Translations under genes and position numbers: made by a program
Shown: positions 46,246 through 54,430 of the stretch, piece by piece
How positions within the stretch are numbered: the stretch's first letter is position 1
Layout of the letters: each line of letters starts with the position of its first letter
NCBI RefSeq assembly: GCF_000577895.1
Contig: NZ_HG917868.1
Location: 992,001 to 1,056,000 of the forward strand
Reading direction: 5' to 3'
Source: Clostridium bornimense
Lineage (GTDB): Bacteria > Bacillota > Clostridia > Clostridiales > Clostridiaceae
DNA length: 64,000 nucleotides
Notes under the pieces: model-generated
The model's database searches: none
Seen by the model: the letters and a program-made list of their open reading frames with translations, nothing else
Told to the model about the DNA's origin: nothing

Positions 46246-46393
46246 TATATAAAATTCCATGTTAAACAACTTTTACATAGTGCAATAATTTGTATTATAT
46301 GGTAGAGTAAAAACAAGAGGTAAGATTATTGACATGTGTTAAGTGATAACGTATAATATAGTATATAAAACAACTTAAAGGCAGGGGATTATA

Positions 46394-46798
46394 GTGAATG
46401 TAGCTTTTTTTCTTACTCCTAAAACGGAAGTTATTTATGAAAAAATAGATTCAACAATGAGACAAGTACTAGAGAGAATGGAATATCATAGGTATACAGC
46501 GATTCCATTAATAGATAATGAAGGTAAGTATGTTGGGACAATAACAGAGGGAGATTTATTATGGAAACTTAAAAATACACCAGGGTTAGATTTTAAGAAT
46601 ACGGAAAAAGTTTCTATAAAAGATATTGAAAGAAGGTTTATAAATCATCCTGTTTCTATAAATGCAGAAATTGAAGATTTAATTTCAAAAGCAATAACTC
46701 AAAACTTCATTCCTATAGTAGATGATGAAGGAATCTTTATAGGGATAATAAAGAGAAGTGACATAATAAACTATTGTTATGAGAAAATAAAGAAGTAG
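46394..46798 (+). CDS. Stand-alone CBS-domain protein
   Basis: The 134-residue protein is a pair of CBS motifs, at about residues 8-60 and 80-132. RYTAIPLIDNEGKYVGTITEGDLL and FIPIVDDEGIFIGIIKRSDII show the characteristic G-x-I-T/K-x-x-D-L/I signatures. Such Bateman modules bind adenosine nucleotides or cyclic di-AMP and act as sensors; the partner is unknown. The GTG start has GCAGGGGA upstream. It is a single gene. Confidence 0.85.
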   Translation: MNVAFFLTPKTEVIYEKIDSTMRQVLERMEYHRYTAIPLIDNEGKYVGTITEGDLLWKLKNTPGLDFKNTEKVSIKDIERRFINHPVSINAEIEDLISKAITQNFIPIVDDEGIFIGIIKRSDIINYCYEKIKK

Positions 46799-46806
46799 TG
46801 GGAATA

Positions 46807-46892
46807 TAGCCTTATCTATTTTATCTTTAGTTGTAGATTTATGTAATATAGAGTTTAACTCTATGATCTTTTGTATATTTTAGATAAGGCTA
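46807..46892. other. Nested inverted repeat, possible structured RNA or small element
   Basis: TAGCCTTATCTA (46807-46818) and TAGATAAGGCTA (46881-46892) are perfect 12-base inverted arms. Inside them lies a second perfect palindrome, ATAGAGTT-T-AACTCTAT (46848-46864). No T run follows, so this does not look like a terminator. It may be an untranslated RNA structure or a small degenerate element. Confidence 0.5.
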
Positions 46893-47000
46893 AATGAAAC
46901 ATATTTGACTTATTAAATCTATTCATAGAATTAGTAATGGAATGTTGAGGTTATAAAAGAAAATAAAATTTCTTTTACAGAGTTTAGTATATCCTATAAT

Positions 47001-47035
47001 AAAAAAATTATTAGCTTTGCTAATAATTTTTTTTT
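47001..47035. terminator. Hairpin terminator overlapping the stop of a small gene
   Basis: Fifteen bases, AAAAAAATTATTAGC, pair perfectly with the following arm around a TTT loop, with A and T runs on both sides. It can end transcription in both directions, including that of the gene ending at 47020. Confidence 0.8.
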
Positions 47036-47175
47036 ATACTGTAAAAAGATTCGTAAATTAATAAAATAAGTCCTAATAAAAGTATAGTATTTATCAGAAT
47101 AAAAAAGTTAGAAAAGTATACTAAAGTAAAAATCGAAAATAAAGTTAATGCTATTAAGAATAGTAATATCTTCAT
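47020..47175 (-). CDS. Small membrane protein, 51 residues
   Basis: The peptide is nearly all hydrophobic: two membrane segments (about 2-20 and 23-41), then a YESFYSIKKNY tail. AGGAGGGT lies five to six bases before the ATG at 47175, which I prefer over a longer in-frame start. Its TAG lies within the terminator hairpin. No family is recognised. Confidence 0.65.
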   Translation of the reverse strand: MKILLFLIALTLFSIFTLVYFSNFFILINTILLLGLILLIYESFYSIKKNY

Positions 47176-47345
47176 ATTGTACCCTCCTAAAATAGTTTGC
47201 AAAAAATATATTAACCTAAAATACAATGGATTATTCATAAATGTATGGATACAGTTGCAAAATATTCGCTATTAAATATAATAAAAAGTGAACTTTTACT
47301 TAACTTAATAAGAATTTTATAAAGAATAAATATATGGAGGGAAAT

Positions 47346-47909
47346 ATGGAGAATAGGATAGCTAGAAAAGGTAAAACTTATGATTTAGTACTTACGGGTA
47401 TTTTTGCAGCATTAATATTTGTTGTAACATATGCTACACACTTTCCTTTTCCAACAATGGGGATAGGACCAAAAATATTGGTTCATTTAGGTGATGCTGC
47501 TTTATATTTATCTGTAATTATGATTGGAACTAGAAGAGGAACAATAGCGGCAGCAATTGGAATGGGGTTATTTGATATTTTAAGTCCATATATAATATGG
47601 GCTCCTGTAACAATAATCGCAAAAGCTGGTATGGCATTTATTGCGGGATTATTTATTAATGGTAATAAAAGAGAAGGAAAATCAGTTAAGTTTAATATAA
47701 TAGGATCTATTATTGCTGGAATCTACATGATAGTTATGTATTGGATAGGTGGAGCTATAATAACTATACTTACTACAAAAAATGTAGGGATTGTAGCAAG
47801 TCTAATTGCAAATACAGAAGGAATACCAGGAAATATAATACAAGTAGTCCTTGGCATAGTTGTAGCAGTACCATTAGGAGCAGCTATAAATAAGGTTAAG
47901 AAGAGATAG
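47346..47909 (+). CDS. ECF transporter S component
   Basis: The 187-residue protein has five to six membrane helices. It opens LVLTGIFAALIFVVTYATHFPFPTMG and has HLGDAALYLSVIMIG and GLFDILSPYIIWAP, typical of energy-coupling factor S components that bind a vitamin and dock to a shared EcfAAT energising unit. The pattern fits the DUF1393/HmpT-like group (possibly a thiamine or pyridine vitamin precursor), but the ligand is not certain. ATG 47346 has GGAGGGA upstream; the ATG at 47334 is part of that site. There is no EcfAAT gene nearby. Confidence 0.8.
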   Translation: MENRIARKGKTYDLVLTGIFAALIFVVTYATHFPFPTMGIGPKILVHLGDAALYLSVIMIGTRRGTIAAAIGMGLFDILSPYIIWAPVTIIAKAGMAFIAGLFINGNKREGKSVKFNIIGSIIAGIYMIVMYWIGGAIITILTTKNVGIVASLIANTEGIPGNIIQVVLGIVVAVPLGAAINKVKKR

Positions 47910-48060
47910 AATTATTTGAATTCACAATTCATGATTCACAATTTTCAATTAAGGTAAAAATTCTTGAGGAATTTCTTAGATTATAAGTGTGGTGATATTA
48001 GTTTAGTATCACTGCATTTATTTTATAATTAGATATTTATATTGTAATGTTGTCTTATAG

Positions 48061-48214
48061 GGGGCTAATGAAAGTTGTACTTTCATGTAGCTTCAGTTAC
48101 AAATTAGAATATAACTTTCATATCTACGGGAAATATGAAAATACTTTGATGTCTAAAGGTGTGGAATAAGATTCATAATAAAGAAAAAAATTCACCTTAC
48201 CTGTGCCTTGTGCC
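48061..48214 (+). repeat. Repeat family B, copy 1
   Basis: It begins GGGGCTAATGAAAGTTGTAC, then TTTCATGTAGCTT, and ends TTCACCTTACCTGTGCCTTG and TGCC. The same order of blocks recurs at 63852-63990. Each copy has a hairpin GAA-R-GTTGYAC-Y-TTC near its start whose paired R/Y position has changed together between copies. Confidence 0.65.
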
Positions 48215-48247
48215 ATCATACTCGTGCTCTCTTATATTTAAGGTTAA

Positions 48248-48322
48248 GTTCATATTAGTAGCTGTTATAGTTAAGTAGTGGTGGAGTAATATCAACGAAT
48301 AACAACACTTAAATATAACAGC
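48248..48322. repeat. Repeat family A, diverged full copy
   Basis: The left arm reads GTTCATATTAGTAGCTGTTA, then TAGTTAAGTAGTGGT. The right arm reads CAACACTTAAATATAACAGC. It matches the family A palindrome at 34576-34665 with CTAGAAC replaced by CTATAAC. It lies about 100 bases before tyrS. Confidence 0.65.
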
Positions 48323-48426
48323 TTTCTACGCTAACTTAGAGTATAATTGTTAATTGACAATTGCGGTGTAATAGGGATATACTAATATGAGGTATAGACA
48401 AATATATGATACAAGGAGGAGTTTCG

Positions 48427-49644
48427 ATGAGTGTTATTGATACACTATTAGAACGTGGATACATAAAACAATTTACTCATGAACAAGAAACAAGAGAGTT
48501 ATTAGATAAGGAAAAGATAACTTTTTATATAGGCTTTGACCCAACGGCAGATTCATTACATGTAGGACATTTTATAGCAATGATGTTTATGGCACATATG
48601 CAAAAAGCAGGTCATAGACCAATAGCATTAATAGGTGGAGGAACAGCAATGATTGGTGATCCTTCAGGAAAGACAGATATGAGAAAAATGCTTACAGCAG
48701 AACAAATTCAACATAATGTAGAATCTATTAAGAAACAAATGGAAAGATTTATTGATTTTGAAGATGATAAAGCATTGATCGTAAATAATGCAGATTGGCT
48801 TTTAAATTTAAATTATGTAGAATTTATAAGAGATATTGGTGTTCATTTTTCTGTTAATAGAATGCTTACAGCAGAATGTTTTAAACAAAGAATGGAAACA
48901 GGTCTTACATTTTTAGAATTTAATTATATGTTAATGCAAGGGTACGATTTCTTAGTTTTAAATCAAAAGTACAATTGTGTAATGGAACTTGGTGGAGATG
49001 ATCAATGGTCAAACATGATTGCTGGTGTTGATTTAATAAGAAAGAAGGAAAGAAAGCCAGCTTTCGCTATGACATGTACATTGTTAACTAATTCAGAAGG
49101 AAAGAAAATGGGTAAAACTGAAAATGGTGCATTATGGCTAGATCCAGCTAAAACTTCTCCATATGAGTTTTATCAATACTGGAGAAATGTTGGTGATGCA
49201 GATGTTGAAAAGTGCTTAGCATTATTAACATTCTTACCTATGGATGAAGTAAGAAGACTAGGTGCTCTTAAAGATAAAGAAATAAATGAAGCTAAGAAGA
49301 TATTAGCATTTGAGGTTACTAAACTTGTTCATGGAGAAGAAGAAGCTAAAAAAGCTAAGGAAGCTTCTGAAGCTCTATTTGGAGGCGGAATAAATTTAGA
49401 TAACGTACCAACAGTTACAATATCTAAAGATGATTTAGGGCAAGGTGTTTTAGAGATTATTTCTAAAACAAAGATAGTGCCATCAAAATCAGAAGGAAGA
49501 AGACTTATTCAACAAGGTGGAATTTCAGTTAATGGAGAAAAGGTTTCTGATCCATTTTTACCGGTTATAGAAGATATGTTTGAAGATGGTCATATGATGG
49601 TTAAGAGAGGGAAGAAAAACTTCTACAAAGTAGAAATAGAGTAA
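48427..49644 (+). CDS. tyrS: Tyrosyl-tRNA synthetase
   Basis: This class I synthetase charges tRNA-Tyr. The 405-residue protein has [12 protein letters not shown] (HIGH motif), [12 protein letters not shown] with tyrosine-binding residues, and [11 protein letters not shown] (KMSKS loop). A C-terminal S4 RNA-binding domain follows (about 340-400) with [22 protein letters not shown] 48427 has AAGGAGG upstream. Unlike trpS and leuS in this window, I see no T-box leader before it, only repeats. Confidence 0.96.
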   Translation: MSVIDTLLERGYIKQFTHEQETRELLDKEKITFYIGFDPTADSLHVGHFIAMMFMAHMQKAGHRPIALIGGGTAMIGDPSGKTDMRKMLTAEQIQHNVESIKKQMERFIDFEDDKALIVNNADWLLNLNYVEFIRDIGVHFSVNRMLTAECFKQRMETGLTFLEFNYMLMQGYDFLVLNQKYNCVMELGGDDQWSNMIAGVDLIRKKERKPAFAMTCTLLTNSEGKKMGKTENGALWLDPAKTSPYEFYQYWRNVGDADVEKCLALLTFLPMDEVRRLGALKDKEINEAKKILAFEVTKLVHGEEEAKKAKEASEALFGGGINLDNVPTVTISKDDLGQGVLEIISKTKIVPSKSEGRRLIQQGGISVNGEKVSDPFLPVIEDMFEDGHMMVKRGKKNFYKVEIE

Positions 49645-49656
49645 ATTTATTTTGAT

Positions 49657-49688
49657 AAAGGAATTCAGTTTTTGAGTTCCTTTATCTT
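49657..49688 (+). terminator. Terminator after tyrS
   Basis: AAAGGAATTC pairs with GAGTTCCTTT with one G-U pair, followed by a weak T-rich stretch. Confidence 0.7.
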
Positions 49689-49773
49689 TGTTATTTGTCA
49701 TTATAAATCACTATTATAAAGTAATATAAAGAAGTTGACGATAAAAGAAGTAATGAGCTAAGGTGGTGATAGT

Positions 49774-51438
49774 ATGGCAAATATATCAGATTTAAGTAGA
49801 TTAAGTGGGAATAGTAGTGGAATAAATGAAAAAAAGATATCTTTTTCTAAAGGAGATATTTTTACTGGAAAAATAAAGACACAAGATTCGACGGGGAAAA
49901 TTGTAGTAGAATTAAAAGATGGATGGATGTTTGAAGCATTATTTGATGGTAATGTAGAAGATCAATTAGACAAAGATGTTACTCTAAAGGTAGTTGGGTA
50001 CTCTAATGGTAAATTAAAATTGAATATGATAGAAGATTCAGAAGTAAGCTATAAACAAGATAGTGGAGAAGAGATCATAGATGAAGGTTTCAATCTTAAG
50101 AATATAGGACTTAATAAAGAAGACATAAATTTTATAAAATCATTATTAAAACATAATATACCTTTAACAAAGGAAAATGTATCGGACATAAAAAGTTTAA
50201 TAAGCTTTAGAGACAGATTAATAAATAATAATGAAGAATCAAATGAATTTATAGATAAATTTCTAACAAGTAAAAATATTTCTAAAGATTCTATAGAAGG
50301 TAAAAGCATAATAAAAACTTTAGATGGTTTTATAGAAAAATTTAAAAATTTAACTGATGATGATATATTATTATTTAAAAATAGTAGCATAGAACTTAAT
50401 GAAGAAAATATTAAATCATTAGAAGTTATTAAGAGTGATAATGGAGTTATAAAAACTTTGAATGATTTAAAAGCTTCTATTTTTAAAGATGGAAAAATTA
50501 TAGAAAGCTTTGAAACGAAAATAGATATAGTTGAAAAAAACAGTATAGAATCTAATAATAATAATGAAGAAATTAAAATATTAAAAAGTGATACTAATGT
50601 TAAAAATTCAAAAGAGATAGTTAATGATATAAAAGATATATATAAATTTGAGAAGTATTTTACCAAAGACAGTATTAATGATACTATTAAAGAATTTTTA
50701 AATACAAGTAATAGTATAAGTAAAGATGAAATCAATGAGTTTTTAGTATCAGAGTTAAAAGATATAGTTGATAAGCCTATAGAAGAAGTTTTAAATAAGC
50801 TAAATAGTGATAAGTTTAATGTTGAAGGAAAAGAGATCATTAATAAATTTAAAGAATTTATTTTAAATAAATTTAAGAATGATGCATCAGAAATGAAATC
50901 TAACAAAGAAAATATAAAAGAAAGTATTGAGTTACAAAGTAAAGATGTAAAAGATTTAGTTAAATCATTATTAAAAGAAAATGTTGATGTAGATAAAGTA
51001 GTGACAACATTTAAAGAACAATTTACAACGATAAAAGTATTTAATAATTTAAGTAAAGATATGTATATATTAGATGTTCCTGTTAAAGTTCAGGATGATA
51101 CCTACGATTGTAAGCTTATTGTCAAAGATGAAAGAGGTAAGGGAAAGAAAATAGATTCCTCTAATGTTAGATTATTTGCATCTGTATCTACTATTAATAT
51201 GGGAGATGTTGATGCAGTTATTAGTGTTTTGGATAAAAATATAAATGTTAACTTAAAAATAAAGAAAGAATTCATTGGTGTTATTGAAGGAAGTAAGAAT
51301 ATATTAATGGAAAAGTTGAGAGGGATAGGATATTCACCAGTTATTAATGTCACAGAAAGAACTGAAAAAGTAGATGTCTCTAATGTTATAGATTTATTAG
51401 AAGAAGAGTATAGTAAGGGTTTAAATGTGAGGGTGTAA
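49774..51438 (+). CDS. FliK-like (hook-length control type) protein
   Basis: The 554-residue soluble protein is very rich in Lys, Asn, Asp, Ser and Ile. Its N-terminal segment FSKGDIFTGKIKTQDSTGKIVVELKDG looks like a small beta domain. A long helical Asn/Lys-rich middle follows. The C-terminal 110 residues (LDVPVKVQDDTYDCKLIVKDERGKG onward, ending with LRGIGYSPVINV) resemble the Flg_hook domain. In B. subtilis a FliK-like gene (ylqG) precedes ylqH, and the same order occurs here. There are no other flagellar genes in the window, so its role is open. Confidence 0.6.
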   Translation: MANISDLSRLSGNSSGINEKKISFSKGDIFTGKIKTQDSTGKIVVELKDGWMFEALFDGNVEDQLDKDVTLKVVGYSNGKLKLNMIEDSEVSYKQDSGEEIIDEGFNLKNIGLNKEDINFIKSLLKHNIPLTKENVSDIKSLISFRDRLINNNEESNEFIDKFLTSKNISKDSIEGKSIIKTLDGFIEKFKNLTDDDILLFKNSSIELNEENIKSLEVIKSDNGVIKTLNDLKASIFKDGKIIESFETKIDIVEKNSIESNNNNEEIKILKSDTNVKNSKEIVNDIKDIYKFEKYFTKDSINDTIKEFLNTSNSISKDEINEFLVSELKDIVDKPIEEVLNKLNSDKFNVEGKEIINKFKEFILNKFKNDASEMKSNKENIKESIELQSKDVKDLVKSLLKENVDVDKVVTTFKEQFTTIKVFNNLSKDMYILDVPVKVQDDTYDCKLIVKDERGKGKKIDSSNVRLFASVSTINMGDVDAVISVLDKNINVNLKIKKEFIGVIEGSKNILMEKLRGIGYSPVINVTERTEKVDVSNVIDLLEEEYSKGLNVRV

Positions 51439-51440
51439 GT

Positions 51441-51707
51441 ATGAAAAATTTAAAAAAAGCTGTAGCATTAAAATATGAGGCCGCTAATGATGCTCCTACT
51501 GTCACTGCTAGTGGAGTTGGTAAAATTGCAGAAAAAATATTATCTACGGCAGATGAAAATAGTGTTCCGATAGTTTATAATAAAGAATTAGTTAATATGT
51601 TAAGTAATGTAGATATAGGTGAATCGATACCAGAGGAATTATATGAAGCAGTTGCTGAGATATTAGCATATGTAATGGATTTAGATAGAGAACAAAAAGG
51701 AGGATGA
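51441..51707 (+). CDS. FlhB C-terminal domain-like protein (YlqH type)
   Basis: The 88-residue protein matches only the cytosolic switch domain of the type III export protein FlhB/YscU, without the membrane part. AVALKYE...PTVTASGVGKIAEKIL and VPIVYNKELVNMLSNVDIGESIPEELYEAVAEILAYV are the conserved pieces. The autocleavage motif NPTH of true FlhB is absent. It starts two bases after the FliK-like gene, and the two are probably partners in an unknown process. Confidence 0.88.
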   Translation: MKNLKKAVALKYEAANDAPTVTASGVGKIAEKILSTADENSVPIVYNKELVNMLSNVDIGESIPEELYEAVAEILAYVMDLDREQKGG

Positions 51708-51711
51708 TAGA

Positions 51712-52401
51712 TTGAGTTTATATGCAATATCAGATTTGCATTTAGCTTTTAATGTGGATAAACCTATGGATATTTTTGGATCTAAGTGGGAAAATCATGT
51801 AAGTAGGTTAGAAGAGAATTGGAGAAGAAAGATAACTGAAGAAGATACGGTTCTTATAGGTGGAGATATATCTTGGGGAATGAATATGGATGAGACTATA
51901 GAAGAACTTGATTGGATTCATAGGTTACCTGGAAAGAAGATTATTATAAAAGGAAACCATGATTATTGGTGGAATAGTATAACAAAACTTAATTCAATGT
52001 ATGATAATATGAAATTTATTCAAAATAATAGTTTTTCTTATGAAGACTATGGTATCTGTGGTACAAGAGGATGGATTATAGCAGAGGAAGAGAATGCTTC
52101 AGAGCATGATAAGAAGATATATAATAGAGAATTACTAAGACTTAGGATGTCTATAGAGGATGCGAGAAAAAAAGGATTTACAAAAATAATAGCTATGATA
52201 CATTATCCACCTATATTAGAAAAGGATAATAAAACAAAACTTGTTGAGATTCTAGAAGAGTATAATGTAGAGAAAGTAATATATGGTCATATTCATGGCC
52301 AAGGATTATCACGAGCATTTAAAGGGTTTATTGGAGAATGTGAATATATATTAACTTCTGGTGACTTTATTGATTTTGATCCAATAAAAATAATAGAATA
52401 A
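51712..52401 (+). CDS. Metallophosphoesterase
   Basis: The 229-residue calcineurin-like protein has all the metal-binding motifs in order: SDLHLAF, GGDISWG, KGNHDYWW, MIHYPP and GHIHG. Two divalent metals hydrolyse a phosphoester; the substrate (nucleotide, phosphoprotein or other) is unknown. It starts with TTG behind AAAGGAGG. It follows the FlhB-like gene by four bases, so it belongs to the same operon. Confidence 0.9.
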   Translation: MSLYAISDLHLAFNVDKPMDIFGSKWENHVSRLEENWRRKITEEDTVLIGGDISWGMNMDETIEELDWIHRLPGKKIIIKGNHDYWWNSITKLNSMYDNMKFIQNNSFSYEDYGICGTRGWIIAEEENASEHDKKIYNRELLRLRMSIEDARKKGFTKIIAMIHYPPILEKDNKTKLVEILEEYNVEKVIYGHIHGQGLSRAFKGFIGECEYILTSGDFIDFDPIKIIE

Positions 52402-52436
52402 AAATATCCACCTAATGATAGGTGGATATTTTCTAT
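52401..52436. terminator. Bidirectional terminator
   Basis: AAAATATCCACCT and AGGTGGATATTTT form a perfect 13-bp stem with A and T runs. It serves the phosphoesterase operon and the converging chemotaxis gene. Confidence 0.92.
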
Positions 52437-53398
52437 TTATTTAATAAAGCAGTTGTTTGTTTTGTTAGTTCCTCTAAAGATGAAGTTATATCTTTTATAT
52501 TATCTTTAAAATCATTAATGCTTGATAATATAGAGTTAACTTCTAAATTACATTTTTCAGAAGATTCTTTTATTGAGTGAACTTTTGCATCTATATCAGT
52601 TCTAACTGATGTTGATGAATTAACAGAGTTAACGGAATTTTTAATTTGGCTAACTGTGTCATCAATAGAAGTTTTTATTGATGTGAAAGTTTCTTTAGTA
52701 GTTTGTACTGTATTATTTTGAAGCTCTATAGCATCACCGGCAGAATTCATTGCTGAAGAAGTATTCATAATATCTTTTTTTATTTCATCTAATATTGTTG
52801 TTATATTTTCAACAGCATTTTTAGAGCTCTCTGCTAGTTTTCTAATTTCATCAGCAACAACACCGAATCCTTTTCCTGCTTCGCCAGCTCTAGCTGCTTC
52901 TATAGCAGCATTTAAAGCTAGGAGATTAGTTTGAGAAGCAATTTGACTTATAGAATCAGTTATAGAGTTAACAGATTCTATTTTTGAAACTAAATCTGAA
53001 ACTATTGAAGCAGAAGTAGAGAATGAATCTTTTAATTCATTTAAAGAAGAATCTAATGTATTCATGTTAGTTAAACCATCATCAGCAAGCTTTGATGTGT
53101 TTACAACTAAACCGTGAACATCATTTATGTTTTGAGATAATCCTTCCATTTCATTGTTAAATTTATCTATAGATTCTATTGTTGAATCTAAATCAGAAGA
53201 TTCTTCATTAGTATAATCTGAAATTTTATTTGCAGATGTATATATTTCTTCTGTTGATAAATTTTTAGCCTTATTTTTAATAGATATTACTGAAGTTTGT
53301 ATTTCGTTGGAAAGTTCTTTTATTTCATCATTATTTGAAATTGTAAGTGGTGTATCATCAATAAAAGTAGAATCGTCTTTTTTTCTCGAAAATAACAT
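52433..53398 (-). CDS. Soluble methyl-accepting chemotaxis-type transducer
   Basis: The 321-residue protein is almost entirely coiled coil. The highly conserved receptor tip [20 protein letters not shown] followed by [18 protein letters not shown] lies at about 150-192. There is no membrane segment or recognisable sensor domain, and the N-terminal 50 residues are short and charged. It would signal in the cytoplasm to CheA/CheW-type partners, or act as a non-chemotactic scaffold. ATG 53398 has GGGAGGT upstream; a longer in-frame start upstream is less likely. Confidence 0.9.
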   Translation of the reverse strand: MLFSRKKDDSTFIDDTPLTISNNDEIKELSNEIQTSVISIKNKAKNLSTEEIYTSANKISDYTNEESSDLDSTIESIDKFNNEMEGLSQNINDVHGLVVNTSKLADDGLTNMNTLDSSLNELKDSFSTSASIVSDLVSKIESVNSITDSISQIASQTNLLALNAAIEAARAGEAGKGFGVVADEIRKLAESSKNAVENITTILDEIKKDIMNTSSAMNSAGDAIELQNNTVQTTKETFTSIKTSIDDTVSQIKNSVNSVNSSTSVRTDIDAKVHSIKESSEKCNLEVNSILSSINDFKDNIKDITSSLEELTKQTTALLNK

Positions 53399-53482
53399 AG
53401 CTACCTCCCGTTTTATAGAATTTATTACTATACATACTTTATCGAATAAAAAAAACAAATCTTCACTGTAAATTATAAAATA

Positions 53483-54283
53483 TTACTTTTTTATAGAGTC
53501 TTTTGCTAAATCACGTTGACAACGCGCTTTTTCTTTTAGTTTTGAATCTACCCCTGGTTTTACTATAAGATTTGAAAACCATTTTAATGAGGAATCAAAA
53601 TCTCCTGTACGTCTATATAATTCACCAATTAAGTACTCTAAAGAATAAGCGTTCATACCATAAATAGGAAAGAGTTCGTTTGTATATGCAAATTCTAAGC
53701 CTTCTACAGCTTTTCGTAAAAATATAATTTCATTATCATAAGATTCATTAAGCCTATATAACCAACCTAATCTCAAACATAAAATAGCTTTTGTAGATGC
53801 TGGTGAATCAATATATACAGAGTTTAGTAAAGCTAATTTATATCGTTCAATAGCCATATTAATATCTAATAAACGAGGATATTCTTTTGAGATATATTTA
53901 GGTGTAATATTTTGAATTACATGTATTCTTTGATGATTACGAAGCTTAGAAAAATCATTTTTTAATGCGGCATAACCACATTTAGGACATAATGTTATAT
54001 CGTATAAGTAGGGATTTATATCTCTATAATAGATGAAAGAATCACTATCTCGCTTAGAAATTTTATATCCTTCTTTCTTTACAGAAGCTGTCTTAAATTC
54101 CGTATGACAAACTGGGCAATCAATGGTTTTATCGAAAAGTAGTGTTAAAGGATCTATAATTTTATCTGTTGCTTTTTTTGTTTCAGTTTCTTTTAGAGTG
54201 GGTTTTTTGTATATATTAATATTTCCTGTATTATTAAAACCTATTTTATCTAGACCTCCAAATAGGTCTTCTGTGTTTGACAT
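53483..54283 (-). CDS. DUF2225 domain protein
   Basis: The 266-residue soluble protein has a zinc-ribbon-like front: CPVCHTEF at about 55 and CPKCGYA at about 96. A helical TPR-like back follows, ending with YLIGELYRRTGDFDSSLKWFSNLIV and a basic tail. This is the usual DUF2225 layout; the function is unknown. ATG 54283 is chosen because AAGGAG lies eight bases upstream. It stands directly behind the chemotaxis gene in the same direction. Confidence 0.88.
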   Translation of the reverse strand: MSNTEDLFGGLDKIGFNNTGNINIYKKPTLKETETKKATDKIIDPLTLLFDKTIDCPVCHTEFKTASVKKEGYKISKRDSDSFIYYRDINPYLYDITLCPKCGYAALKNDFSKLRNHQRIHVIQNITPKYISKEYPRLLDINMAIERYKLALLNSVYIDSPASTKAILCLRLGWLYRLNESYDNEIIFLRKAVEGLEFAYTNELFPIYGMNAYSLEYLIGELYRRTGDFDSSLKWFSNLIVKPGVDSKLKEKARCQRDLAKDSIKK

Positions 54284-54430
54284 TAAAAACACTCCTTGTT
54301 ATAAAAAATTAAATATGTATATATTATATCAAAAAAATATGTTAAATACAGTATTGGTATTTTTATTATTAAATATGATATATTATAATAGTAGTTAGAT
54401 ATAATTATCATAATATAAAGAGGTTTAATT

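Larger units (their letters stand above)
47939..48363. repeat. Gene-free block bounded by 13-base inverted repeats
   Basis: CAATTTTCAATTA (47939-47951) and TAATTGACAATTG (48351-48363) are inverted repeats matching at 12 of 13 positions. They enclose a 500-base gene-free gap that holds one copy each of repeat families B and A. The arms are AT-rich, so the pairing could be chance. Confidence 0.4.

Noticed and set aside
50049-50906. Long antisense reading frame (285 codons) opposite the FliK-like gene
   Set aside because: It arises from the Lys/Asn-rich codons of the sense gene, has no ribosome binding site and reads as low-complexity Ser/Leu/Ile sequence.
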